In this document: positions 9,891 through 19,160 of the stretch, in pieces
Layout: every line of letters begins with the position of its first letter
How positions within the stretch are numbered: position 1 is the first letter of the stretch
Origin: Ignavibacteriota bacterium
Lineage (GTDB): Bacteria > Bacteroidota > Ignavibacteria > Ignavibacteriales > Ignavibacteriaceae
Direction: 5' to 3'
DNA: 64,000 nucleotides
Assembly (NCBI GenBank): GCA_013285405.1
Contig: CP053446.1
Coordinates: 3,581,001 to 3,645,000 of the forward strand
Made by a program: the position numbers and the translations under genes
Notes under the pieces: model-generated
Databases searched by the model: none
Told to the model about the DNA's origin: nothing
Seen by the model: the letters and a program-made list of their open reading frames with translations, nothing else

Positions 9891-11459
9891 TTATTCACCA
9901 TTTTTGTTTGATATATTTTCGCCGCTTATAGATGAATCGCCGGCGGGGGTTTCTTTAGTCACACCCATAACACTATTGGTGAATACAATATTTAAATCTT
10001 CAATTTCAGTAAACATATCTCCGTTCAAATCTGTATTTGTATATCCGGTCGTTCCAATTGTATTGTTATTAAAGACTGAATTCAAATCAGCATTATCAAC
10101 TGTACCGTTCTGGTTTACATCACCACCGTAAATACACCATTTACTTCCAACAAGTTTTAAATTGTTACCAAATGCTTTGTTCTGTCCGGTTGTAAAATCA
10201 TAAGTCAAAGTGTTAGCAGAAAATGTTTGCGGGAGTGCACTCCAGGTTTCAACTGCATTTCTATGCTTTACTACCAGATAATAAGGTGTTCCATTACTGG
10301 CATTCAAAAAGCTGCCACTTCCAATGCCAGAATTATTCACAACTATTTTAGTTTGATCAACAAGATTAAAAGGGAATGAAGTGTTGCGAAGTTGAACTGA
10401 TACCGTATCTGAATTCATAACTGAACCGTTGTAAAATCCCTCGATTAATACAGTGAACGAAGTTAAGACCATCGCATTAAAATATTCGGATTCGAGTTTG
10501 TAAAAACCAGAGCTTTGTGCAGCATACTGTGTTGTTGAATCCACAGACACAACCTGATAACCCGATGATGGAATTGAGATTGGAGTCCAGGAAACACCAC
10601 CATCTATTGAACGCCAGCTTCCCGGTGCTGTTGAATAACTGTTAACTAAAATAATATTTCCGTCAGTTGGTTGAATATGAACTCCCCACATAAATATTCC
10701 TGTAAAACCAGATTGTAAGCTCCAGGTTTCTCCGTAATCGGTGGATTTCAATAATCCACCACCACCACCCCATTTTGTTGCCCATGCAATTCCCGGGTTT
10801 GTGTAATCAACTGAGATGGTTGGGATTTCACCGCTGGTAAAATATTTCTGCACCCATGTCAATCCATAATCAGTACTTTTAAAAATTCCTGTTCCGTTAT
10901 CTCCGATAAGAATAATGTTTGTTCCCGGAAAAACTTCAATATCACAAGGAGCTGCACCAAGACCAAAATCACTTGATATTGTTGTCCAGGTGCTTCCAAA
11001 ATCCGTTGACTTTTTAAAATTCGTACCAATCATAGTAAAAATTGTATTTGGGTTTGATGGATCCTGTGTCATTGGAATTCCGAAATATGACATTTGTCCT
11101 TCATCAAGAGTCAAAATCCAGTTAGATCCGTCATTAGTTGTTTTATAAATTTTATCATTCGGTGATGATTCAATTGCGATGATAAATGTTCCCGGAACTG
11201 CATCATTAAGAATTATACTTTTGATTTCCGATGAACCCGGCACTAATACACCTGTCATAGCAAAAGTTTCACCTCTATCCGTGCTTTTATAAATTTTATT
11301 GTCAGAACCATAGTAAACAATATTTGTGTTGTTGATATTGTAATCAATCGGTCCACCAAGACTGCTTCCACTTCTTTTTTGCGTCCAATGATACGGTGTT
11401 TGTGCAAAAACCAGGCTTGACAAAATACAATATACAATTGTTGCATAAAGATGCCTCAT
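9891..11459 (-). CDS. Secreted BNR-repeat propeller with dockerin-like tail (cassette C)
   Basis: 522 residues. Signal peptide 1-20. Residues ~25-325 form a sortilin/BNR-type beta-propeller with repeated Asp-box-like turns: STDRGETF, TTNDGSNW, STDFGSTW, STDYGLTW, STDYGETW, SIDGGVSW. From ~330 comes cassette C, shared with the next three genes upstream in transcription: a small domain (LIEGFYNGS...LRNTS...TFSANTLTYDFTTGQNKAFGNNLKL) and a dockerin-like pair of calcium loops (GGDVNQNGTVDNADLN and TDLNGDMFTEIEDLN). There is no NYPNPFNPS tail. It is the last gene of the cassette-C group; a 110-bp gap separates it from the subtilase. Start ATG preceded by GAGGAG. The extra ~15 C-terminal residues (SSISGENISNKNGE) are not found in its relatives. 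The 9748-9890 gap downstream shows no clear hairpin. Confidence 0.82.
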   Translation of the reverse strand: MRHLYATIVYCILSSLVFAQTPYHWTQKRSGSSLGGPIDYNINNTNIVYYGSDNKIYKSTDRGETFAMTGVLVPGSSEIKSIILNDAVPGTFIIAIESSPNDKIYKTTNDGSNWILTLDEGQMSYFGIPMTQDPSNPNTIFTMIGTNFKKSTDFGSTWTTISSDFGLGAAPCDIEVFPGTNIILIGDNGTGIFKSTDYGLTWVQKYFTSGEIPTISVDYTNPGIAWATKWGGGGGLLKSTDYGETWSLQSGFTGIFMWGVHIQPTDGNIILVNSYSTAPGSWRSIDGGVSWTPISIPSSGYQVVSVDSTTQYAAQSSGFYKLESEYFNAMVLTSFTVLIEGFYNGSVMNSDTVSVQLRNTSFPFNLVDQTKIVVNNSGIGSGSFLNASNGTPYYLVVKHRNAVETWSALPQTFSANTLTYDFTTGQNKAFGNNLKLVGSKWCIYGGDVNQNGTVDNADLNSVFNNNTIGTTGYTNTDLNGDMFTEIEDLNIVFTNSVMGVTKETPAGDSSISGENISNKNGE

Positions 11460-11569
11460 TATAACTCCTCATGTTTATGAATAATAAGTTTGCATTTACT
11501 TTATTGCACAATTGGTTATACTGTGAAAATAATATTTGATTAATTGTTTTATAAAAATCATACATAATA

Positions 11570-14500
11570 TTATGGCGGAGTTTGTTTCTGAATATTCAGG
11601 ATACTATTTCTGAACACTATATTCAGATCTTCTATCTCCGTGAATGAATCACCATTCAAATCTGTCGGAATATATCCAGTTACTCCGGAAATATTCTGCG
11701 AATAGACTAAATTCAAATCGGGTGTATTAATGTAACCATCCTGGTTTACATCTCCACCGAAAATACACCACTTACTTCCAACAAGTTTTAAATTATTTCC
11801 GAATGCTTTGTTCTGCCCGGTTGTAAAATCATAATTAAGTGTATTTGCAGAAAATGTTTGAGGGAGAGCACTCCACGTTTCAATCGCGTTTCTATGTTTG
11901 AGTATTATATAATATGGAATCCCATTTGATGTATTTGTGAATCTTGCTGTTCCCTGACCACTGCTGTTCAATAATATTTTAGTCTGATCAACTAATGAAT
12001 AAGGAGAGGATGTATTTCTAAGTTCAATTGCTACTGAATCAGCAACCATAACTGACCCATCATAAAATCCTTCCAGCAAAGCAGTAAAAGATGTGATCTC
12101 AAAAATATTTGCAATCTGCATACTAACTGGAATTGTTATTGATGAATTAACAGGATCGTTACTCGTAATCAAAACATCCATCGTGTATAAACCGAGCGGA
12201 TAATCTTCGGAGATGAAAGTCAAAACCACTTCAATTGAATTGCTGTTGTATATTCTTCCACTGCTAATATTGTTTGATAGCCAATCAGGATCAGATGATA
12301 TTTTCACTGCAAGATTATTTGAAACGTAAGCAGAATTGTACGTGACCTGTAAACCATCTGTTCCATTTGAATTTTCAATTCCAACAGTTGCAGAGGTAAG
12401 AGTAGCATTCATATTATTATAGTATAACATTATCCTGCCGTTTTGATAAAGAACTACCTGGAATGTAAGTGAGCCGGTTGCGTTATACTTTTGCCAGTTT
12501 GTGAATTGAATATAAAATTTATCACCATCCGGTAAATAGTGAACAGTGCCTTGTGTTCTTCCATCAAGATCATCCCAGAACGGAGCGATTAAATTATTTG
12601 GTAATCCTGTTGCCGGTATCTGTGCATTAGTTATATACGAAGATGTTAAAGCATTGAAACTTATAAATCCGTTTGTACTTAAAAAAAGATTGTTGTATTG
12701 ATTTCCGTAAAATTCAAACGGGAAACCGATTTGAATTGCGTTTGTCCATCCATCATCGAGCGATCCGTTTGGAAAAGATACTTGAACTGCCGAAGGATTT
12801 GCTGTGATATTGTACCACGTATATTGTGGACCGTTCGGATCATTGCTGTCGATCCACTCATAACCAAATAAATCAGGCCCTCCTTGTCCGTCAATGCTAA
12901 CTCCATTATTTCCAGAATTATTTTCTTTATCACTAATATTTTCTTCCGAGTTAAAATCATAAATTTTTGGGAGTAGTTTTACATTAACCAATCCATCTGG
13001 GAATGTATTATTCTCCAATGAAACAGTAAAATCAAGAGTAGAAGGTAACACTGTTACGTTCGAAATAGTTAGCGTGTCTGTTTCAGTGGATTGCGGTGAA
13101 ATTATTTTATTAATTGATAATGGAACTGCAGATATTTGCGGAGCAATCCAGGTTGTTCCTGAAATTGGATTTGAAATATTTGACCAATTACCCCACATAT
13201 CACTTGACTTAATTGAAAAGTGATATGTAGTTGAAAAATTTAATCCCGTTACATTGAAAGTTTCAGTAGCACCTATTGTATCCGGTGTTCCTGCAAAGTT
13301 TAATGGAGTTGCATTATTGAAAGTTGTTTCATTGGTAATTGGATTCAGTGAATACCTGATATCATAATCAGTAATTCCATTTATGGTGGAATCATAAGGA
13401 ACTGTCCATTGAAGAGTAAGTGAATTTGAAGTTGGATTAATGACTAATAGATTTGAAATCGGATCAGGCGGTGTTGTATCTGGAGTACCCAAAGATAAAA
13501 AAGCAGCATAAACATCTATCAAACCTGTTCCATAAGTATTGTCCTCACCTGCTGTTCCGAGATCTCTGGCAGTATTGTATAACGCTTCAAGAATTTGTCT
13601 TCCGGTAAGATTTGGAAAAGCTTGTTTTAACAAAGCAACTGCACCAGCAACATGCGGAGCTGCCATTGAGGTTCCGGTTGCTGATGTATATCCACCAGAA
13701 CTATTACAAGAACGAACAGACGTTCCCGGAGCTGATACCTCAGGTTTAATTAACAACGAGCCTGTTCCTCCGCAAAGTGAAGGACCTCGGCTTGATGAAC
13801 TTGTTATCGGGTCGTTTGATCCTGCAAGCCACGACGCACCATTAATATTTGCAACACAAAATACATTTACAGAATTCGTATTAATATTTTTTGGCTTTGT
13901 GATTGTCGAAGCACCAGATCCGTTGTTTCCCGCTGAAAATACAACTGCTATTCCTGCAGCTTCAACTGCATCGAGAGTGGTTTTGTAAATTCCTGAACAC
14001 TCATTTGTGACATCAGGATCATACCAACTGTTGCTGATAACATCTGGCATATCGTCTGTTGTGGCTGGATTTCCATCCGGATTTATTGCCCATTGAAATG
14101 CAGCAATAGAATTTGAAGTATGCGGACTCGAGCAAATAGTTTTCGCTGCAATCCATTCTGCATTTATTGCGACACCCACTGTATCTGCGGTTGTTATTGA
14201 TCTTCCGACCATTGTTCCCATTGTATGTGAACCATGATAATCACAATCATTTGGTGTTGTTGTTCCACCTGACGGATCAAACCAAGCCTGATTGTATGGA
14301 ACGTGATTTCCTCGCCACTTGTATTGAAGTGCAGGATGTAGAAGCTGAACACCAGTATCAATTCCCATGACCAATCTTCCCTGTCCTGTGATTCCCATTG
14401 CCCATAACAAATGTGCATTAATTATTTTCACACCCGGTTCAACTGATTCAATACCTTCTGGTGCATTTTCAAAAACTTCGACCGGTTTATCCAATTCAAG

Positions 14501-14920
14501 TATTGCATCGAGATCAATTTGACTTACATCCATACGAAACATTAATTCATTAATTACATCAAGTTTTGCTTCCACCGCTATAAGATTACTTATCCAAAAT
14601 GATTCGTATTTAAAAACTCTTCCCTGTGCTGATTTTTCATTTAAATAAGATATAAGATTTGTTTGTGTGTTTCTTGCTTTTTCTTGTAGTGCATTAATCA
14701 GTAGATAAGCTCTTTGCTGAATAGAGACTGATTCCCTGTAAAATTGTTCATCCATAGATATAACATCTACCTGATCCCGTAAGAGAACTATTACTTTAAT
14801 ATAATCTTCAGGATTTGCTTCAGACATTGCGTTTTGAAGTCTCGAACTCACTTCTACCTGGCTGTAGAGAAGTGATGATAATGATATATTCAATAATAAA
14901 AACAGAAGAAAAGATTTCAT
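11570..14920 (-). CDS. Secreted S8 subtilisin-like serine protease with dockerin-like tail
   Basis: 1116 residues from the ATG at 14920, chosen because GAGGG lies 5 nt upstream and the protein then starts directly with a signal peptide (MKSFLLFLLL..., to ~20); an upstream GTG at 14941 is less likely. Residues ~25-150 are an inhibitor-I9-like propeptide region. The S8 domain carries the full triad D188 (GIDTG), H232 (HGSHTMGTMVG) and S418 (GTSMAAPHVAG), with the oxyanion Asn in SAGNNG (~332). A fibronectin type III domain (~485-590) and a beta-sandwich with a nidogen-like feel (GFPFEFYGNQYNNLFLSTNG) follow. The last ~180 residues are cassette C with dockerin-like loops GGDVNQDGYINTPDLN and TDLNGDSFTEIEDLN. 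No Por tail. Probably an active extracellular endopeptidase held on the surface by its tail. Confidence 0.9.
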   Translation of the reverse strand: MKSFLLFLLLNISLSSLLYSQVEVSSRLQNAMSEANPEDYIKVIVLLRDQVDVISMDEQFYRESVSIQQRAYLLINALQEKARNTQTNLISYLNEKSAQGRVFKYESFWISNLIAVEAKLDVINELMFRMDVSQIDLDAILELDKPVEVFENAPEGIESVEPGVKIINAHLLWAMGITGQGRLVMGIDTGVQLLHPALQYKWRGNHVPYNQAWFDPSGGTTTPNDCDYHGSHTMGTMVGRSITTADTVGVAINAEWIAAKTICSSPHTSNSIAAFQWAINPDGNPATTDDMPDVISNSWYDPDVTNECSGIYKTTLDAVEAAGIAVVFSAGNNGSGASTITKPKNINTNSVNVFCVANINGASWLAGSNDPITSSSSRGPSLCGGTGSLLIKPEVSAPGTSVRSCNSSGGYTSATGTSMAAPHVAGAVALLKQAFPNLTGRQILEALYNTARDLGTAGEDNTYGTGLIDVYAAFLSLGTPDTTPPDPISNLLVINPTSNSLTLQWTVPYDSTINGITDYDIRYSLNPITNETTFNNATPLNFAGTPDTIGATETFNVTGLNFSTTYHFSIKSSDMWGNWSNISNPISGTTWIAPQISAVPLSINKIISPQSTETDTLTISNVTVLPSTLDFTVSLENNTFPDGLVNVKLLPKIYDFNSEENISDKENNSGNNGVSIDGQGGPDLFGYEWIDSNDPNGPQYTWYNITANPSAVQVSFPNGSLDDGWTNAIQIGFPFEFYGNQYNNLFLSTNGFISFNALTSSYITNAQIPATGLPNNLIAPFWDDLDGRTQGTVHYLPDGDKFYIQFTNWQKYNATGSLTFQVVLYQNGRIMLYYNNMNATLTSATVGIENSNGTDGLQVTYNSAYVSNNLAVKISSDPDWLSNNISSGRIYNSNSIEVVLTFISEDYPLGLYTMDVLITSNDPVNSSITIPVSMQIANIFEITSFTALLEGFYDGSVMVADSVAIELRNTSSPYSLVDQTKILLNSSGQGTARFTNTSNGIPYYIILKHRNAIETWSALPQTFSANTLNYDFTTGQNKAFGNNLKLVGSKWCIFGGDVNQDGYINTPDLNLVYSQNISGVTGYIPTDLNGDSFTEIEDLNIVFRNSILNIQKQTPP

Positions 14921-14983
14921 TTTACCCTCAGCATTTTGCACAACATAATTTTTTTGAAAATTAAAAATTATTCTACATTAAAA

Positions 14984-17641
14984 TTATGGAGATATTTTTT
15001 GTATCCCCAGAGCATTGTTTATAAAAACAATATTTAAATCCTCAATCTCCTCTAAGTTATCGCCATTCAGATCTGTATTTACATAACCAGATAATCCGTT
15101 TACATTGTCTGAGAAAACCTGATTGACGTCTATCGAATTAACAAAACCATCCTGGTTTACATCACCACCGTAAATACACCATTTAGTTCCAACAAGTTTT
15201 AAATTATTTCCGAATGCTTTGTTCTGTCCGGTTGTGAAATCATAGGTTAAATTGTTAGCAATGAATGTTTGAGGAAGCGTGCTCCAGGTTTCAATCGCAT
15301 TGCGATGTTTTAAAACGATATAATATGGAATCCCGTTATCTGCATTATAGAATCTGCCTGAACCTTGTCCACTGGAATTCAAAAAGATTTTTGTTTGATC
15401 TATTAATTCATACGGAACAGAAATATTTCTTAACTCAATGTTAACTGTATCTTCAACTGATGAAGTACCATTATAAAAACCTTCAATCAATGCTGTAAGT
15501 GATGTCAGTTCAATAGAATTAGCTGTGTAATAAAATATTTTTATATCGTCAACATACCATCCATCTTTCTCAACATAACCATCCGTTTTTAATTCAAACC
15601 TAATTTTAAATTGATTACTGATATAAGATGAGAGAGATATCTCTTCTTTAACCCATACAGTTTGTGTTCCGTCATAAAGAGGTTCTCCATTCGGTTGAAA
15701 AGAACCGGTTCCCGGATTTGTGTACTGACCATGCAAAGGAATCCAGGTTGCTCCGTTATTTGTACTTATTTCAACCTGACCGTAATCCCAGTTATTTTCA
15801 ATATCAAATTTTGTGTAAAATGATAAACGAGGATTTGAATAACCAGTCAAGTTTATCGCGTTAGTAAGAGTCATAGTTATTGTAGAACTTGCAGCATAAT
15901 TTCCTGATGGACTATCGGTATAAGAATTTGGTGGTGAATTATATGTTGCTGTTGTTATCGCCCATTTAGGTGCTGAAGCAGGTGTTCCGATTATCGTCCA
16001 CAAGTTATTTGGATTATTTGTTGTATCAGCAAAAATGTATTCTGGTTTACCAACAATTAGAAATAATGTATCCTCACTCATTGTTACACCGTTTGTGTTA
16101 GCTTTTATTAGCAATTGAATTTGCGATTCTGCCTGAGCGTTTGATGATATCGTAAATGAAAGCGGTGATAAAACAGTTGATGTGTGTCTCGCACTAATTG
16201 AATCAAATGATGCATTGCTCACTGAAATGGTTGCATTAGTATTTAAAGAAGTCAGCTCAATAGTTACATTCGCTGCAGTTGATAATCCTTTATTCCTGAA
16301 AGTCGGATACATAATAATATTATCGCCTGGCATAAAATATTGTTTGCTGAAATTCGGATTTATCATTTCAACATAACCGCCGGCAATCCACGCATAATAT
16401 AAATTGGGAAAAACGTTTTCAATTGCGAGCGGAAATATTTCTGATTGAGATGGCCAAAATCCTGTTGTTCCAACTTCAGGTGTCATTGTAAATATTTTCC
16501 CGCTATTTAAAACCGTATCTCCATCATAAAAATAATCATCACTGTTTCCGCGTGTGCTATAGTTTACAGTTTGCAAATCAGTACCATAAGTATAATTATT
16601 ATAGAAAGTCATATCAGAAGCATATTCCCTGAATGTTAATGAATCAGGTGTTTCATGGTCTAAAGCACCATAAGGATAGATGAGGTAGTTGCCATAAGTG
16701 TGGTAGTTGAGTGCATTCTTAATTTTCCTTGATGCAAGAAAATTCTTAATATTATTTGTTTCAGGTTCTGAGAATGGTGCTGTTCCTCTGTAAGTATCAC
16801 TTGATGGAGTTGTACTCGAACCACCATTTGGTGCATTCCAGTAAGAATAGGGTCCATAATTTCTGTTTAAGTCCACACCATAACTTCCACCATTATTTCT
16901 CCTGTTCTTCCGCCACATACCACCACCTGAAGGATATGTACTCCGATTATATTCGTAGCCATCAGGATTTACAACTGGAATAAAATATAATTCACGATTA
17001 TTCACAAGATATTGCACTGCGGGATCGGTGTTATAATTTTCCAGCAAATAGTACATAAAGTAAATCATCTGCATCATACTTTCAGGTTCTCTTGCATGAT
17101 GAAGAGCGGTGTACAGAACCTCTGGCTCATTTTCATCTACTCCGGGGTTATCAGAAATCTTAACCATATAAGTAGGTTTGCCCTCAATTGTATTTCCGAT
17201 TGAAACTTTTGATGTTATCAGATTAGGAAAGAGAGATTTCATACTATCAAGTTCTGCAACTACTTCAGCAAGAGTATAAAACCCACCCATAGAACCAAAT
17301 CCAAATCCTCCAACATTCATTTCTGTTTTGCTTTGATTAATGAACGCAGATTTTTGTTCATCAGTTAATTTTGGAATTTTGCTGTAATATCCATACCAGT
17401 CATCAATAAGGATTTCATATCTGAAACCGGTAGTCTGCAATAAACCAAATTCATTATCATTCAGAAAGACGATGATTGAATTATCTCTTGAAAAGTTCAG
17501 ATGATCGAATTCTAATCCTGAATTTAAAAGTTTTTCGATATCAGAAGAACTATTCAAATAAATTTGAACCTGTTTATAATTCTGCGCAGATAGAGTCTGA
17601 GCAAATATTAAAAGAAACAGCAAAATGAAAATATTTTTCAT
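14984..17641 (-). CDS. Secreted M14 zinc carboxypeptidase with MAM-like domain and dockerin-like tail
   Basis: 885 residues from the ATG at 17641 (MKNIFILLFLL..., signal peptide to ~20); a TTG 21 nt upstream would only lengthen the signal peptide. After a propeptide-like stretch, the M14 domain (~120-420) shows zinc ligands H182 and E185 (HHARE), the RKNRRNNG...DLNRNYG substrate-binding region, the third ligand in LNYHTYG and the catalytic Glu in TMTPEVGTTGFWP, so it looks active. A MAM-like/immune-inhibitor-A-like domain (SYTDSPSGNYAASS...NNWDYGQVEISTNNG...KDGWYVDDI) closely resembles that of the M28 protein at 3055-5962. Cassette C closes the protein with loops GGDVNQDGFVNSIDVN and TDLNGDNLEEIEDLN. 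It lies 32 nt after the nuclease gene's stop, in a tight gene run. Confidence 0.9.
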   Translation of the reverse strand: MKNIFILLFLLIFAQTLSAQNYKQVQIYLNSSSDIEKLLNSGLEFDHLNFSRDNSIIVFLNDNEFGLLQTTGFRYEILIDDWYGYYSKIPKLTDEQKSAFINQSKTEMNVGGFGFGSMGGFYTLAEVVAELDSMKSLFPNLITSKVSIGNTIEGKPTYMVKISDNPGVDENEPEVLYTALHHAREPESMMQMIYFMYYLLENYNTDPAVQYLVNNRELYFIPVVNPDGYEYNRSTYPSGGGMWRKNRRNNGGSYGVDLNRNYGPYSYWNAPNGGSSTTPSSDTYRGTAPFSEPETNNIKNFLASRKIKNALNYHTYGNYLIYPYGALDHETPDSLTFREYASDMTFYNNYTYGTDLQTVNYSTRGNSDDYFYDGDTVLNSGKIFTMTPEVGTTGFWPSQSEIFPLAIENVFPNLYYAWIAGGYVEMINPNFSKQYFMPGDNIIMYPTFRNKGLSTAANVTIELTSLNTNATISVSNASFDSISARHTSTVLSPLSFTISSNAQAESQIQLLIKANTNGVTMSEDTLFLIVGKPEYIFADTTNNPNNLWTIIGTPASAPKWAITTATYNSPPNSYTDSPSGNYAASSTITMTLTNAINLTGYSNPRLSFYTKFDIENNWDYGQVEISTNNGATWIPLHGQYTNPGTGSFQPNGEPLYDGTQTVWVKEEISLSSYISNQFKIRFELKTDGYVEKDGWYVDDIKIFYYTANSIELTSLTALIEGFYNGTSSVEDTVNIELRNISVPYELIDQTKIFLNSSGQGSGRFYNADNGIPYYIVLKHRNAIETWSTLPQTFIANNLTYDFTTGQNKAFGNNLKLVGTKWCIYGGDVNQDGFVNSIDVNQVFSDNVNGLSGYVNTDLNGDNLEEIEDLNIVFINNALGIQKISP

Positions 17642-17673
17642 AACTCGATTTTGTTTAAGCAATCAAAAATCTT

Positions 17674-19158
17674 TTACGGTTTTATTCTGTGAATTCCCAA
17701 AACATTATTTCTGAACACAATATTCAGATCTTCAATCTCGGTAAGTGAATCACCATTTAAATCTGTCGGAATATATCCTACTGCCCCGAAAATATTCTGT
17801 GTATAAATTGAATTCAAATCTGTTGCATTAACAAAGCCATCCTGATTAATATCACCGCCATAGATACACCATTTAGTTCCGATAAGTTTTAAATTATTTC
17901 CGTACGCTTTGTTCTGTCCTGTTGTAAAATCATAAATCATTGTATTTGATGAAAATGACTGAGGTACAGCGCTCCATGTTTCAATCGAATTGCGATGTTT
18001 TAAAACTATGTAATATGGAACTCCGTTAACTGCATTATAGAATCGGGCAGAACCTACTCCAGTACTGCTCAAAAATATTTTAGCCTGATCAACGATTGCA
18101 AAAGGTGCAGATGTGCTGCGAAGTTCTACTGTTACTGTATCCGGTTTCATTGTCGAACCATTGTAAAATCCTTCAATCAATGCTGTGAAAGAAGTTATTT
18201 CAAGATACTCATTATCAAAGCCGAATGTTGCATAAACCGGCAGATGGTCGGATGCATAATGTAATGCATCTGCAACCTGCTGACTTACAACAGCATTTGG
18301 CGGTTTGTTGATTGAATCATTAAAATGATTACCATCATTTCCATACGTTACGAATGAACCCGGATAAAAAGTAATTCCTCCGCTATTAAGAATTTCTTGT
18401 GACATTAAAATCATATCAAATCTATCATCCAATCCTCCTGTTGAGCCACCACCAAAATTTCTTATTCGGGTTGATTGTGTGTGGTAAGAATCGAATGCCC
18501 CATTATTATTCCATTGCCCAACAAGATTTAGAGGGTCAATAAAATAACCATCTTGAGTCTGGTTAAGCAATTTCTGAAAAGCCATTTCATTCGAATTATA
18601 TATATTGAAATCACCGACCACAATAAAGTTAGAATTTGGCGGAAGCGAATTAGTTCGTTTTCTAAGACTATCAACTTCAGCCATTCGCTGGATACTGTCC
18701 GCTCCGGAATCACCTGCTTTTAAATGAACCGAATAAATAATAATTGTATCACCTGTTGCATTATGTCTGAGTCTGAATTCATTTATATCACGAAGCGTGG
18801 TCGAGATTGGTATGTTACTCAAAAAAGTAAATATACTGCTCTTATAAAAAATTGCATTATCAGTATCCATTCCATTAATAAATGTTCCTGCTGCATATCC
18901 GGAAGAAACTCTGTTCAGTACCCGAACAAGGAAACCGTTTACACCAGTCACCGAAGTCATTTCCTGGCATACAAGAATATCTGGCTGAACGTTTGAAAAT
19001 ATTGTTCTGAAATATGGATTTCTTACAAGTGTATCGGTTAACACAAAATTCAGCATATTGTAAGACATAATTGTATGCTGATTTTGACTAAGTACAATAT
19101 TAGTAAATAGTAAAAATGGGAGAAATATTTTTAGAAATTTTCGCATGGGGTACCGCAT
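17674..19158 (-). CDS. Secreted endonuclease/exonuclease/phosphatase-family protein with dockerin-like tail
   Basis: 494 residues from the ATG at 19158, which sits 2 nt after the stop of the preceding gene (19161); an in-frame ATG at 19146 (MRKFLKIF) is a close alternative, and neither has a clear Shine-Dalgarno, which suits translational coupling. After the signal peptide, residues ~25-310 show the EEP fold's metal and catalytic landmarks in order: SYNMLNF (Asn), CQEM (Glu), YSVHLKAG (His), VVGDFNIYN (Asp/Asn), FDMILMS (Asp) and ASDHLPVYATF (Asp-His). It is probably a nuclease or phosphodiesterase acting outside the cell. The tail (~315-490) is cassette C with GGDINQDGFVNATDLN and TDLNGDSLTEIEDLN. 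No Por tail. Confidence 0.87.
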   Translation of the reverse strand: MRYPMRKFLKIFLPFLLFTNIVLSQNQHTIMSYNMLNFVLTDTLVRNPYFRTIFSNVQPDILVCQEMTSVTGVNGFLVRVLNRVSSGYAAGTFINGMDTDNAIFYKSSIFTFLSNIPISTTLRDINEFRLRHNATGDTIIIYSVHLKAGDSGADSIQRMAEVDSLRKRTNSLPPNSNFIVVGDFNIYNSNEMAFQKLLNQTQDGYFIDPLNLVGQWNNNGAFDSYHTQSTRIRNFGGGSTGGLDDRFDMILMSQEILNSGGITFYPGSFVTYGNDGNHFNDSINKPPNAVVSQQVADALHYASDHLPVYATFGFDNEYLEITSFTALIEGFYNGSTMKPDTVTVELRSTSAPFAIVDQAKIFLSSTGVGSARFYNAVNGVPYYIVLKHRNSIETWSAVPQSFSSNTMIYDFTTGQNKAYGNNLKLIGTKWCIYGGDINQDGFVNATDLNSIYTQNIFGAVGYIPTDLNGDSLTEIEDLNIVFRNNVLGIHRIKP

Positions 19159-19160
19159 AA

